Positions 1 through 9,812 of a stretch of 40,801 bases of DNA are shown piece by piece; positions within the stretch are counted from its first letter, which is position 1; each line of letters starts with the position of its first letter. Origin of the DNA: Candidatus Heimdallarchaeota archaeon (lineage in GTDB: Archaea > Asgardarchaeota > Heimdallarchaeia > Heimdallarchaeales > Heimdallarchaeaceae); the NCBI GenBank assembly GCA_030608385.1, contig JAUWEG010000011.1, forward strand, positions 1-40,801, read 5' to 3'. Position numbers and translations under genes: made by a program. A model generated the notes under the pieces. That model was not told the DNA's origin and ran no database searches. It saw only the letters and a list, made by a program, of their open reading frames with translations.

Positions 1-1
1 T

Positions 2-1111
2 AATATCTCAAAAATACCTTTCTTGCCAGATGAAGCCTTATTTGTAATAGATGCATATGCAGAAATTGCAGAAACATATCTACAAGATATTAAAGATATT
101 ATTGCTGGAATTTCAATTCTTCTAAGTAAACCAGCAGGAAGTAGTGATGCTACACTTGTGCACTTTTTCCTAGGATGGGTAAACGTTCTGTTTGCTGGAA
201 CATCAATCGGAGAAATAACTGCATTTAATGGTACATATGAGAATTTTGACTATGCATATGGTAACTTCTCAATTGTAGATACAGAACTAAGTACTCCTGA
301 AGTTCAAGACATCATTAATAGAGTTGGTGGAAACATCACTATTGGAAAAGACTTTCTAAGTTTTGCTTACGACTTCACCCAAGTTGGAATACCTTTTGCT
401 AGTTTAGGTTTGAACCTGGCTACTGGATTTACAGATCTAGAAGGAATCATAGATATCTTTGAAACAACTGATTATCAGAATGTTACAAACTATCAGACAA
501 TTCTTGATGATACTTCAGCTATTAATGTAACCCTAACTAGCATTGAAGCTGATGCTATTGCAGTCAATGATTCTGCTACAGTAGTATATGATAAATCTCA
601 GATTCAAGGATATGGTTTCCTTAGTGAATTTGCAGGTGGATTTGCCGAAACAATGATACAGTTTGATATGATTAACTCTATTGCAAGCACAAAATACATC
701 GCAAATGCCATTTATTATATGGTATACTCATTGCAAGAATTGAGTTACACTTATTCAAACATTACTGCTGGAGAAGAAAACTTTCTAGATTCTTACTTTA
801 TTGACGCCGAGGATAACTTCCTAGCTGCAAACGAGTCATTGAACTATGCAATATCAAATATGACTCAATCGATATTCTACATGAATAAATCAGTTGATGC
901 TGGTATGACTCAGCTGGAATCTCCAAGAAACACTCTTATTATAATTAGAGACTCGCTGATAGATGTAAACGCAGAACTTGTCACCATTTTTGCAATATTA
1001 GCGTTACCAGATCCAAGCACTCAAGCAGCTCAATTTGTAACAAGTGTAAATAACATCTTTACAATTCTTGAAGATGTGAATACAGAACTCCAAACAATGA
1101 GTCTATCATAG
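2..1111 (+). CDS. Secreted/extracellular protein fragment; reading frame open to the left window edge (5' truncated)
   Basis: Codons upstream of the listed TTG (2-22) contain no stop (NISKIPF...). About 10 N-x-S/T sequons and no cysteines in 362 aa suggest a glycosylated surface protein. Confidence 0.7.
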   Translation, partial: NISKIPFLPDEALFVIDAYAEIAETYLQDIKDIIAGISILLSKPAGSSDATLVHFFLGWVNVLFAGTSIGEITAFNGTYENFDYAYGNFSIVDTELSTPEVQDIINRVGGNITIGKDFLSFAYDFTQVGIPFASLGLNLATGFTDLEGIIDIFETTDYQNVTNYQTILDDTSAINVTLTSIEADAIAVNDSATVVYDKSQIQGYGFLSEFAGGFAETMIQFDMINSIASTKYIANAIYYMVYSLQELSYTYSNITAGEENFLDSYFIDAEDNFLAANESLNYAISNMTQSIFYMNKSVDAGMTQLESPRNTLIIIRDSLIDVNAELVTIFAILALPDPSTQAAQFVTSVNNIFTILEDVNTELQTMSLS

Positions 1112-1241
1112 ATAGCCTCTTTCCTATCTTTTTTTTCATTATTTTCTTCCGACAAAAAGCTATTTTATACCATTGCCTAAAGAGAATAACTTTTTATTAA
1201 AAATTCTGTTATAAGATTAGAATTGTAAATAGGGTAATACT

Positions 1242-2549
1242 ATGAGTCCAAGTAATGTTTTTCTAGGATACGATCATGGCAAAGGCGATTTTCAAGAGCT
1301 AAAAGATACAACTAAATATCAATCCATTATAGAAGGGGATTTAACTGACATATCTAGGCAGTTGTCTTCATTAGGTTTAGATGGTCTTCTAATTTTCCAT
1401 CATGAAAAGGACGAATGGCATTTGGTTTTTGGCAGTCATCTAGGACTTGTTGCTCAAAGAACAGGTCGAAGAATAGCTGATACAATTAGTAGATCAGGAT
1501 TTTTGATTTCATCAGGCGAGAGAACAGGCATAAAATGCCGTTTGGAACAAATCACTGAAGATAATATTGGTGATTTACATAAGACAGTACAAGAGAAGTA
1601 CATAGATACAGATCTTGGAGGTTTTCAAGGAGACTCTAGACAAGATTCTTTCCCTAAGAAAGTGTTTGCACACGATACACCACCTGCTAAAGGTGTTTTC
1701 GAAGAAACTCCAAAGATTCAAGATCAAAAACTACCACATCCTGAGGATGTTTATGAGCCAAAACCTATCGTTGAACCAACACATGAGCCAGCAATTGAAC
1801 CTGTTGCTGAACCTGAACCAGAACCTGAACCACAAACTGTAGTTTTTTCAGAACCTGAACCTATTGTTGATCCACCAGCTAAAACTTTTGTTGAACCAGT
1901 TGTTGAACCTGTTGCTGAACCAGAACCTGCTGAAGAGGTTGTTGATGAACCTAAGGCTGAAATTATAAAAGCGGTTGAGGAAACAGTAAAAGATGTCGTT
2001 GAAGACGTCGTTGAAGACGTCGTCGAGGACGTTGTTGAACAAGTTGCTGAAGCTGTAGCTGAGGGTGTTGCTTCAGAAATATCAGACGAACAAGTAGCAG
2101 GATTAGTGAAAGAAGCTATCGAAGAAAAAACCGATGAAATCGTAGACAAAGTAGTTGAAGAAGTTTCCGAAGAAGTACTAGAAGAAGTAACAGAAGAAAT
2201 TGAAGAAGCTGTTGAAGAAGTACTCGATAAGGAAGAAACAATTGCTGAAGCTGTTGAGGAAATCGTCGAGGAAATCATCGAAGAAATTGTAGAAGAAGTC
2301 ACTGAAGCTGTTGAAGACGTCGTTGAGGACGTTGTTGAAGATGTTGTTCAAGATGTTCTTGAAAAAGCAGAAGGTATAAGCGAAGAAAAAGCTGAGCATA
2401 TAGCTGAAGATGTAGTTGAAAAGGTTGTAAACGAAGTTACTGAAGAAGCTGTCGAAGAAGCTGTCGAAGAAAAAGCAGATGAAATCGTTGAAGCCGTTGA
2501 AGACGCCGTAGAAACAAAAATAGATGAAGAATCAGAAGATTCTAACTAA
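1242..2549 (+). CDS. Acidic repeat protein: ~120-aa N-terminal domain, Pro-Glu linker, long E/D/V-rich helical repeat region
   Basis: ATG ORF of 435 aa; EPEPEPEP-type linker then EDVVEDVVEDVVEQV... repeats. Confidence 0.8.
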   Translation: MSPSNVFLGYDHGKGDFQELKDTTKYQSIIEGDLTDISRQLSSLGLDGLLIFHHEKDEWHLVFGSHLGLVAQRTGRRIADTISRSGFLISSGERTGIKCRLEQITEDNIGDLHKTVQEKYIDTDLGGFQGDSRQDSFPKKVFAHDTPPAKGVFEETPKIQDQKLPHPEDVYEPKPIVEPTHEPAIEPVAEPEPEPEPQTVVFSEPEPIVDPPAKTFVEPVVEPVAEPEPAEEVVDEPKAEIIKAVEETVKDVVEDVVEDVVEDVVEQVAEAVAEGVASEISDEQVAGLVKEAIEEKTDEIVDKVVEEVSEEVLEEVTEEIEEAVEEVLDKEETIAEAVEEIVEEIIEEIVEEVTEAVEDVVEDVVEDVVQDVLEKAEGISEEKAEHIAEDVVEKVVNEVTEEAVEEAVEEKADEIVEAVEDAVETKIDEESEDSN

Positions 2550-2620
2550 TTCTATTCTCTTTTTTTATTTTATTTTTTCATTTCAAAAGTCATTTATAGA
2601 GAAAGTAGACAGTTTTCTTA

Positions 2621-3643
2621 ATGTCTAATCGAACACTAACTATTCTTGCGGGAGGCTATTCTAGAAGATTTCAGAAAAAGGATGACCAGTGGTTAGACAA
2701 AGCTTTGTTGTATATTAACAATAAACCTCTTTTGATACATCTTTTAGATCAAGGAAACAAAATATATGATGGCATCAATATCTCTGTAAATACAAATTCT
2801 AGAAAGCGCGATTATAAGAAGATTGTAGAGAGTTATTTACCAAATATCAATATAGATTTCACTGTCGATTTAAGAAAAATCTCTTTAGATGGCGTTCTAA
2901 AAGGAATTTATTCAACTCTTAAGAAAAGAACAAAATCTTCAGTTCAATTCATACCTTCAGATCGTCCCTATCTCGACTTAAGAATTTTAAGAGGTTTAAA
3001 AGTTATGAAGAGGGGAGTAAGTTTGCTCAGATATGATAATGGTATGATTGAACCTTTACTTTCCCTATACGGAGCACAAGCATCTTTTCCAGAGAACTTG
3101 TCTCAACTTCCATTGTCAAGAGCAGATGTTCCAATTAGATTTTCTAATGAAATTCAAGTTTATAGTATAAATAAAATACTTGATAGAAATAATTTATCTG
3201 TCAAATTTTTTTCTAACATAAATATTCAACCTGATATTGAAAATGAAAGAATAGACTATTCTAATTCAGCTTCAGTTATTATCCCCGATTCAGTACTAAT
3301 TGAAAGAGAACGGCCAAATTTTACATTTGATGATACTAGATACAACAAGGAAGATGAAATTGTTGAGACTCTTATTGAAATTGAGAATTATTACTCAGCT
3401 TTTCTTTTATCCTTTTATTTCTGGAAACAAAAGAAAATTTCCATTGGAAAATACAAAGCGTTTGGAATTGAATCGTTGAAGAAAGAATATGATTTTTGGA
3501 TTAATAATGAAATGCCTTTTCTTGCTCTTCACTCTTTGGATGATCTTATTAGATATTTTCCTGGAGAGAGAAAACCAAGTGTCAATGCTAAAATAAAGCA
3601 TTTAAGAAAAAAAATGAAGATTGAACCAAGAAGAATAATGTAA
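2621..3643 (+). CDS. mobA: MobA-like molybdopterin nucleotidyltransferase with C-terminal extension
   Basis: N-terminal LTILAGGYSRRF...DKALL resembles the NTP-transferase signature LAGGxSxRMGxDKALL; convergent with a molybdoenzyme gene. Confidence 0.7.
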   Translation: MSNRTLTILAGGYSRRFQKKDDQWLDKALLYINNKPLLIHLLDQGNKIYDGINISVNTNSRKRDYKKIVESYLPNINIDFTVDLRKISLDGVLKGIYSTLKKRTKSSVQFIPSDRPYLDLRILRGLKVMKRGVSLLRYDNGMIEPLLSLYGAQASFPENLSQLPLSRADVPIRFSNEIQVYSINKILDRNNLSVKFFSNINIQPDIENERIDYSNSASVIIPDSVLIERERPNFTFDDTRYNKEDEIVETLIEIENYYSAFLLSFYFWKQKKISIGKYKAFGIESLKKEYDFWINNEMPFLALHSLDDLIRYFPGERKPSVNAKIKHLRKKMKIEPRRIM

Positions 3644-3654
3644 ATCTCCTAGGT

Positions 3655-6372
3655 CTATTCTTTAGATATTTTAATAGCACATACTTTGAATTCAGGAATT
3701 TTCGCTAGAGGATCTAAGGCATCATTAGTTAGAAGGTTTGCAGCAGATTCTTTGTAATGGAAAGACATGAAGACTAAACCTTCTTGGATTCTATCAGTAA
3801 CTCTAGCAACAGTTGTTAAACGACCTCTTCTTGATTCAATAGTAATCTTATCTCCACTCTTAATACTGAGTTTTTCAGCATCCTTTACGTTAATCTCACT
3901 TCTTTCTATAGGTCTTCGTTCGTGTAAAGCTTTAGATCTGCGGGACATTTCACCTGTATGGAAGTGATATAAAATACGACCAGTTGTCAGCATGTATGGA
4001 TATTCCTCATCGGGTAATTCTGCAGGATCTATGTAAGAAATAACATGGAATTTACCTTTTCCTCTAGTAAACTCTCCTTGATGGAGTATTTTAGTTCCTT
4101 CGTGTTTCTTATCTTTACAAGGCCATTGTAAACCAATTTCCTTAATTCTTTCATAACTTATCCCTCCATATATTGGGGATAGAGTTGCTACTTCATCCAT
4201 GATGTCACTAGGACTATTATAATTTGCTTCAATTCCAAAACGATTTAACATTTCTTGGAGTATGTCCCAATCATCTCTTCTGTTACTTATTGGATTAATT
4301 GCTTTCCTAACTCGTTGAACTCTCCTCTCTGTATTTGTGAAAGTACCATCTTTTTCAGCAAAAGATACTCCTGGAAGAACGACATCTGCGTATTTTGCTG
4401 TTTCAGTGAGGAATAGGTCTTGAACTACAAGGAATTCAAGGTTTTCAAGTGCTTCTTTTACATGATTTAGATTTGGATCACTTAAAGCAGGATTTTCTCC
4501 CATGATGTAAATTCCACGAATGTCTCCACTATGAGCTGCATGTATTACCTCCACAACTGTTAAACCAACCTTGTCATCAAGATTGGAAACCCCCCAAGCT
4601 TTCTCAAATTTAGCTTTGTTTTCTGGATCAGTTACTCGTTGATAACCAGGATAAACATTAGGTAATCCTCCAAGATCACAAGAACCTTGAACATTGTTCT
4701 GGCCTCTTAGAGGATTGACTCCAGTACCAGGACGTCCAATGTTTCCAGTTATCATGGCAAGATTAGCTAGAGATAAGACATTATCTGTTCCAGTGATATG
4801 CTGAGTTATACCCATTGAGTAAACTATAGCTGCTGTTTTGGCATTTGCATATAGCCTAGCAGCTTCTTTAACCTCTTCAACATTAACATTTGCGATTTTA
4901 CAGAGTAATTCCAGCGATGTATCCTTTAAGCCTTCTTTAAATTCTTCAAAACCTTCTGTTCTGCTTTTGATAAATTCTTCATCATGTAGATTCTCATCAA
5001 GAATAACTTTCATGAAAGCATTGATTAGAGCAACATCCGACCCTGGTTTCTGTTGTAGATAGATTTCTGAATAATCAGCAAGTTCTATTCTCCTTGGATC
5101 TGCAACAATCAGCTTTGTAACTTCTCTTTTGACTGCTTGTTTAATTTTTATGCCTATAACTGGATGAGCTTCAGTTGTATTGCTACCTATTATGAATATT
5201 ACTTCAGCATCGTTAGTTAAATCACCAATGCTATTAGTCATAGCACCTGAACCAAAAGCTTTGGCGAGTCCTGTTACAGTTGAAGCATGACATAACCTTG
5301 CACAATGATCTACGTTATTGGTTCCAACAGCTGCTCTTGCGAACTTCTGCATAAGATAATTCTCTTCGTTAGTGCATTTAGCAGAGGCTAGGAAAGCAAG
5401 AGCTCCAGGACCACTTTCATCTCGAATACTTTTTAGTTTCTTTTCAACTAAATCTAATGCTTCATCCCAAGAAGCTTCTACAAATTCTCCTTCTTTCTTA
5501 ATCAATGGTGTGTTCAACCTTTCTGGATGATTAACAAAGTCCCAACCATATCTGCCTTTTACACAGAGAGCCACACCATTAACAACATTGTCATGATTTG
5601 AATCAACATAAGAAATTGTGTTAGTATTTGGATTTGCTAGAACATCAAAATTGCACCCAACACCACAATAGGAGCAAACTGTTGTGGTTCTGGTTAAATC
5701 TTCACAATGTTCTACATCCCGTACTTGATGATTAACAAGAGCTCCTGCTGGACAAACTACAACACAATTACCACAAGCTACACACCCTGCACTCTCAAAG
5801 CTCCCACCATCTGGTGTGGTGGGATAACCATCAAATTTTCCTCTCTCAATAGATAATACGTTACAAACTTGTAGTTCACTAGTAACTCTAACACAATTAC
5901 CACATTTGATGCAGTTTTCGTAGTTAAGTGAAAAGAATTCGTTCGATTCATGCAAATCTACTTTCTTTTCCTCAATCTCTACAGGTTCATCCAGATATTT
6001 TTCTTCAAGAGCTTTAATTTTACAATATTGACCAGTTGCACAAGCTACACATTCTCCAGTGTGTAATTTTGCAAATTTAGTGATTAGTGCTTTTCTAGTT
6101 CTTAAAATTCTTTCAGTATCTGTTTTGATTATTGCATTTGGTTTAGCAAGTTCCTTGCAGGAAGCTACTGTTTTTGAAGCATCACCGATAGTTTCTTCCA
6201 CAACACAAACTCTACATTTAGCAGCGGGTTCTAAAGCAGGATGATGGCATATTGTTGGAATTTCAATGCCGTTCCTTTCAGCAATAGAATGATATGTTTC
6301 ATTCGTGTAACATTCAATTTCCTTACCATCAATTGTTATCTTAATAATTTCTCCATTTGCCATGATTTTCAC
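3655..6372 (-). CDS. fdhA: Formate dehydrogenase alpha subunit (molybdopterin oxidoreductase, NuoG-like Fe-S N-terminus, Cys type)
   Basis: N-terminal 2Fe-2S ferredoxin cysteines, two 4Fe-4S clusters (CIKCGNCVRVTSELQVC, CVACGNCVVVCPAGAL), CSYCGVGCNFDV, DHCARLCHASTVTGLAKAFGSGAMTN. Confidence 0.93.
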   Translation of the reverse strand: MKIMANGEIIKITIDGKEIECYTNETYHSIAERNGIEIPTICHHPALEPAAKCRVCVVEETIGDASKTVASCKELAKPNAIIKTDTERILRTRKALITKFAKLHTGECVACATGQYCKIKALEEKYLDEPVEIEEKKVDLHESNEFFSLNYENCIKCGNCVRVTSELQVCNVLSIERGKFDGYPTTPDGGSFESAGCVACGNCVVVCPAGALVNHQVRDVEHCEDLTRTTTVCSYCGVGCNFDVLANPNTNTISYVDSNHDNVVNGVALCVKGRYGWDFVNHPERLNTPLIKKEGEFVEASWDEALDLVEKKLKSIRDESGPGALAFLASAKCTNEENYLMQKFARAAVGTNNVDHCARLCHASTVTGLAKAFGSGAMTNSIGDLTNDAEVIFIIGSNTTEAHPVIGIKIKQAVKREVTKLIVADPRRIELADYSEIYLQQKPGSDVALINAFMKVILDENLHDEEFIKSRTEGFEEFKEGLKDTSLELLCKIANVNVEEVKEAARLYANAKTAAIVYSMGITQHITGTDNVLSLANLAMITGNIGRPGTGVNPLRGQNNVQGSCDLGGLPNVYPGYQRVTDPENKAKFEKAWGVSNLDDKVGLTVVEVIHAAHSGDIRGIYIMGENPALSDPNLNHVKEALENLEFLVVQDLFLTETAKYADVVLPGVSFAEKDGTFTNTERRVQRVRKAINPISNRRDDWDILQEMLNRFGIEANYNSPSDIMDEVATLSPIYGGISYERIKEIGLQWPCKDKKHEGTKILHQGEFTRGKGKFHVISYIDPAELPDEEYPYMLTTGRILYHFHTGEMSRRSKALHERRPIERSEINVKDAEKLSIKSGDKITIESRRGRLTTVARVTDRIQEGLVFMSFHYKESAANLLTNDALDPLAKIPEFKVCAIKISKE

Positions 6373-6547
6373 ATAATTAAATGATTATTTTGATAATGAT
6401 TGTGTTACTAAAAATAATTTTTACAAAAATCTTTCGCTATCTTATTCACAACTAAAATTGTTTTTTTACACAAAACTTTAATCTAGCTAATATTTTTAGT
6501 ATTTAATATCCAATTGATTAATATATCATACTTGTAGCATAAACAAA

Positions 6548-7594
6548 GTGGAAAGCATGTCAGAGACAACTCACAAGATTTACTTCCAGAATGCACAAAA
6601 TTTGAGGGCTCTAGAAGATGAATCTGTTGACCTCATTCTCACAAGCCCAATGTATCCACTTGTTCAAATATGGGATTATGTTTTTTCTCAGCTTAATCCT
6701 GACATAGGTGTAGCATTAGAAAAAGAAGATGGAAATCTAGCTTTTGAGTTAATGCATCAAGAACTAGATAAAGTGTGGAATGAAGCTTTCAGAATACTGA
6801 AGACTAATGGAATTGCATGTATTAATGTTGGAGATACAACTCGAAGTATTGGTGATGATTTCAAACTGTATGCATCTCATTCTAGAATTATTTCTCACTG
6901 TTGTAAAATAGGTTTTCAATGTCTTCCGCTCATCATTTGGGCAAAATTAACCAATGCCCCTAACAAGTTTATGGGGTCGGGTATGTTACCCCCTGGAGGA
7001 TATGTAACTCTAGAACACGAATATATTCTTGTTCTTCGTAAAGGCGGTAAAAGGGAATTCAAAACAGACATTGAGAAGAAAAAGCGAGTCGATAGTTCAT
7101 ATTTCTGGGAAGAAAGGAATAAATGGTTTTCTGATGTTTGGGATCTCAAAGGCGTCCACCAAGCGTTAAAGCAGAGCAATACACGAGAAAGAAGTGCAGC
7201 TTTTCCTTTTGAGTTAGCTTATCGTCTAATAAGTATGTATTCCTTAAAACATGATATTGTGTTAGATCCTTTTCTAGGAACAGGGACCACCATGCTAGCT
7301 GCTATGGCTTTAGAAAGAAATAGTATTGGAGTAGAAATTGCTACTAATTTCAACGAAATAATCGATGGAAGAATAAAAGACATAGTAACTTATGCCAATG
7401 AATACAATAATAATCGATTAGAAGAACATAAGGAGTACATGATTGAACATGCTCAAAAACATGGGGAACTTAAGTATAAAAACGAATTTTATGGCTTTCC
7501 TGTTAAAACAAAACAAGAAATAAGTTTCAAACTTGAAGAGCTCACAGCTGTAAAGAAAACCAACGATACCACCTATCAGGTATTTTATGATTAA
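6548..7594 (+). CDS. Site-specific DNA methyltransferase, probable N4-cytosine beta-type
   Basis: Motif IV-like DLILTSPMYPLVQIWD at the N-terminus and motif I VLDPFLGTGTTMLAA at the C-terminus. Confidence 0.85.
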   Translation: MESMSETTHKIYFQNAQNLRALEDESVDLILTSPMYPLVQIWDYVFSQLNPDIGVALEKEDGNLAFELMHQELDKVWNEAFRILKTNGIACINVGDTTRSIGDDFKLYASHSRIISHCCKIGFQCLPLIIWAKLTNAPNKFMGSGMLPPGGYVTLEHEYILVLRKGGKREFKTDIEKKKRVDSSYFWEERNKWFSDVWDLKGVHQALKQSNTRERSAAFPFELAYRLISMYSLKHDIVLDPFLGTGTTMLAAMALERNSIGVEIATNFNEIIDGRIKDIVTYANEYNNNRLEEHKEYMIEHAQKHGELKYKNEFYGFPVKTKQEISFKLEELTAVKKTNDTTYQVFYD

Positions 7595-7667
7595 TGATTT
7601 TCTATCTTACTCTAAATTTTTATAGCACATTAACTGCTTTTGATTAACATAGAAAGAAGTGTGACTT

Positions 7668-8522
7668 TTGACCATAAATACAAAAGTAGCCATAATAGTT
7701 CCTGAAAAAGATCAAGCAGCTCAAACAATGTGGCACGTTTTAAATCAGCAATCATTCTTCAAAGAAACAGATGAAAGTTTTGATAGCAATCCTGTCTATT
7801 CGCTTAAGCAAAACCCTAGTGACATAAAATTGATTCACACAAAGAGTGATGGAGTAGAATCAAGTCATCTGGATGAAGGAATGAACGCCGACTTATACAT
7901 ATTTGCTAGCAGACATAGAGCAGCTTCTGGAACACCTGCACTATTAATACATCCTACCGGAAATTGGTCAAAAATCACTTTAGCAGGTAGAGAATCTGAG
8001 CTTTCCTATACTTCAAGCTGGGCTTTGAACTATGGATTGAGAAAACTAAAAGAGAAACAAGAAGAATTCAAACTAGATGAATTTAAGGTAGACCTAGAAG
8101 TAACTCATCATGGTCCTACAAAATTAACAACCCCTCTTATTTTCATGGAACTCGGCAGCAGTGAAGAATATTGGGTGCATGAAACAGGTGCCACGGCTGT
8201 AGCTGAAGCCATAATTGAAACAGCTCAAGGTTTCATACAGCGAGGAAATTTTGATAATCAAAGTTACATTGGAATTGGGGGAAATCACTATGCTTACCGC
8301 TTTCATAAATATCTGATGGAAAATCCAGATGTCTATATTAGTCACATAGCAGCTAAACATTCTTTGGATGATTTGACAAAAGATGTTCTAAAACAAGCGT
8401 TTGAGAAAACAATTGAATCACCTGTGGGAGCATTGATAGATAAGAAAGGAGCAAGATCAGAACAAAGAAAGAATACAATTGAAATGCTGGAAGATTTAGG
8501 AAAAGAGCACGTATTAATCTAA
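7668..8522 (+). CDS. dtdA: Archaeal D-aminoacyl-tRNA deacylase (DTD2 type), TTG start
   Basis: ADLYIFASRHRAASGTPALLIHPTGNW, VTHHGPT, GIGGNHYAYRF are family hallmarks. Confidence 0.9.
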   Translation: MTINTKVAIIVPEKDQAAQTMWHVLNQQSFFKETDESFDSNPVYSLKQNPSDIKLIHTKSDGVESSHLDEGMNADLYIFASRHRAASGTPALLIHPTGNWSKITLAGRESELSYTSSWALNYGLRKLKEKQEEFKLDEFKVDLEVTHHGPTKLTTPLIFMELGSSEEYWVHETGATAVAEAIIETAQGFIQRGNFDNQSYIGIGGNHYAYRFHKYLMENPDVYISHIAAKHSLDDLTKDVLKQAFEKTIESPVGALIDKKGARSEQRKNTIEMLEDLGKEHVLI

Positions 8523-8615
8523 ATTTTAGAAAGCACTGATCGATTCTCATAATATTAACCTTTTAAGAGTATTTTTTGGGTTTTTATAGAATTTTTTAGA
8601 AACATTACTGATATT

Positions 8616-9500
8616 ATGCATAATGTTAGGGTAAAAGAGGTAAAGGATTCTCCTATTCGAGATAAAGTGGTAGTCATTACAGGAGCTTCTTCTGGAATAG
8701 GAAGAGCAGTATCACTTGCTTTGGCAGAACATAAACCAAAACTAGTGATTGTTGCAAGAAGAAAGAAAAAATTAATGCAGACAGCAAAGGATCTAAGAAG
8801 ACTAGGTCTAAAGGTATTACCAATAACAGCTGATGTTAGAGACAGTGATGATAGAAATAGAATTATAGATTTTTCAATAACTGCCTATGGTTCGATTGAT
8901 GTTTTCATTAATAATGCGGGATTAGGAAAAGTAAATTTGTTTCTAGAGCAACCTGAGGAAGAGATTAATGAATTAATAGATACAAACATTGTTTCTTTAA
9001 TCAAATTAACTCAAAAAGCTGCAAAAGTGATGAAAGAGCAAGGTCATGGGCACATTATCAATCTATCTTCTACTTTGGCAATGCTTCCAACATATCCATT
9101 CGCTGTTTACTCTGCCACCAAATCAGCTGTAAAAACATTTGATGATTGTATAAGAGAAGAAATGTTAGGACATGGAATATTGATTTCAACTATTTTACCA
9201 GGACCTTATAATACTGAATTTAATCAAGTAGCGAATATTGGAAATGCATCGTTCAAAGGATATAAAGTTGCAAAATTGGCTCAAGAAATTGTTAAACTTA
9301 TACTAAACCCAAAAGAAAACCTCATTCAACCAAAGATGTTTAGACTGTTAATCTGGATAACAAAACGTTCTAAGAAATTCAAAAAGAAAGTTGTTTCAGG
9401 TATTGCATCACAAATAATTGCAGGGAAACATGTAACAGATAGAGAGCTTACATCAGAAAAAGAAGTTATTGAAACAGAATTACAGATTGTTACCGCATGA
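8616..9500 (+). CDS. Short-chain dehydrogenase/reductase
   Basis: VVVITGASSGIGRA, NNAGLG, YSATKSAVKTF. Confidence 0.92.
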   Translation: MHNVRVKEVKDSPIRDKVVVITGASSGIGRAVSLALAEHKPKLVIVARRKKKLMQTAKDLRRLGLKVLPITADVRDSDDRNRIIDFSITAYGSIDVFINNAGLGKVNLFLEQPEEEINELIDTNIVSLIKLTQKAAKVMKEQGHGHIINLSSTLAMLPTYPFAVYSATKSAVKTFDDCIREEMLGHGILISTILPGPYNTEFNQVANIGNASFKGYKVAKLAQEIVKLILNPKENLIQPKMFRLLIWITKRSKKFKKKVVSGIASQIIAGKHVTDRELTSEKEVIETELQIVTA

Positions 9501-9576
9501 CATCGATTGCTTTGGAAGATTCATTTTTTTCCTTCTATATTTTGTTGAGTTTAAATATTAACCTTGAGTACTACCT

Positions 9577-9759
9577 TTGACTAAAATGTTACTCTTTCGA
9601 ATGTTGAAAAGTTTAAGATTGAAGAACAAAAAAGGTGGCCCTATCTTAGAGGAGATCTTACTAATTGGTATAGCCATACTCATTTTCGCAATTATTTTTG
9701 GTATTATAATGAGTTTAATAGACTGGTCTCAAGTTTCGTTTGAAAACCTCTTTGGATGA
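9577..9759 (+). CDS. Small type IV pilin-like/class III signal peptide protein (TTG 9577 or ATG 9586 start)
   Basis: KNKKGGPILEEILLIGIAILIFAIIFGIIM: basic residues, GG, then hydrophobic segment with Glu at +5 if cut after GG. Confidence 0.5.
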   Translation: MTKMLLFRMLKSLRLKNKKGGPILEEILLIGIAILIFAIIFGIIMSLIDWSQVSFENLFG

Positions 9760-9812
9760 TTTATATATCACTTTTTTTTGGGTTTTTAAACAATTGTCGA
9801 TATTATTTATTT

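Noticed and set aside
1751-2302. 183-aa Ser/Thr-rich antisense ORF, plus 1615-1842, 1848-2042 and 2178-2399
   Set aside because: Products of the repetitive GAA/GTT codon pattern of the acidic repeat gene; low-complexity shadow ORFs with no independent support.
1985-2345. Repeated GACGTC/GTTGAAGA DNA units as a possible repeat array
   Set aside because: Explained by in-frame protein repeats of the coding gene; unit lengths are irregular and there are no spacers as in CRISPR.
6373-6547. TGATTATTTTGATAATGA imperfect inverted repeat between fdhA and the methyltransferase
   Set aside because: AT-rich and imperfect; expected by chance in this composition, so not claimed as an operator.
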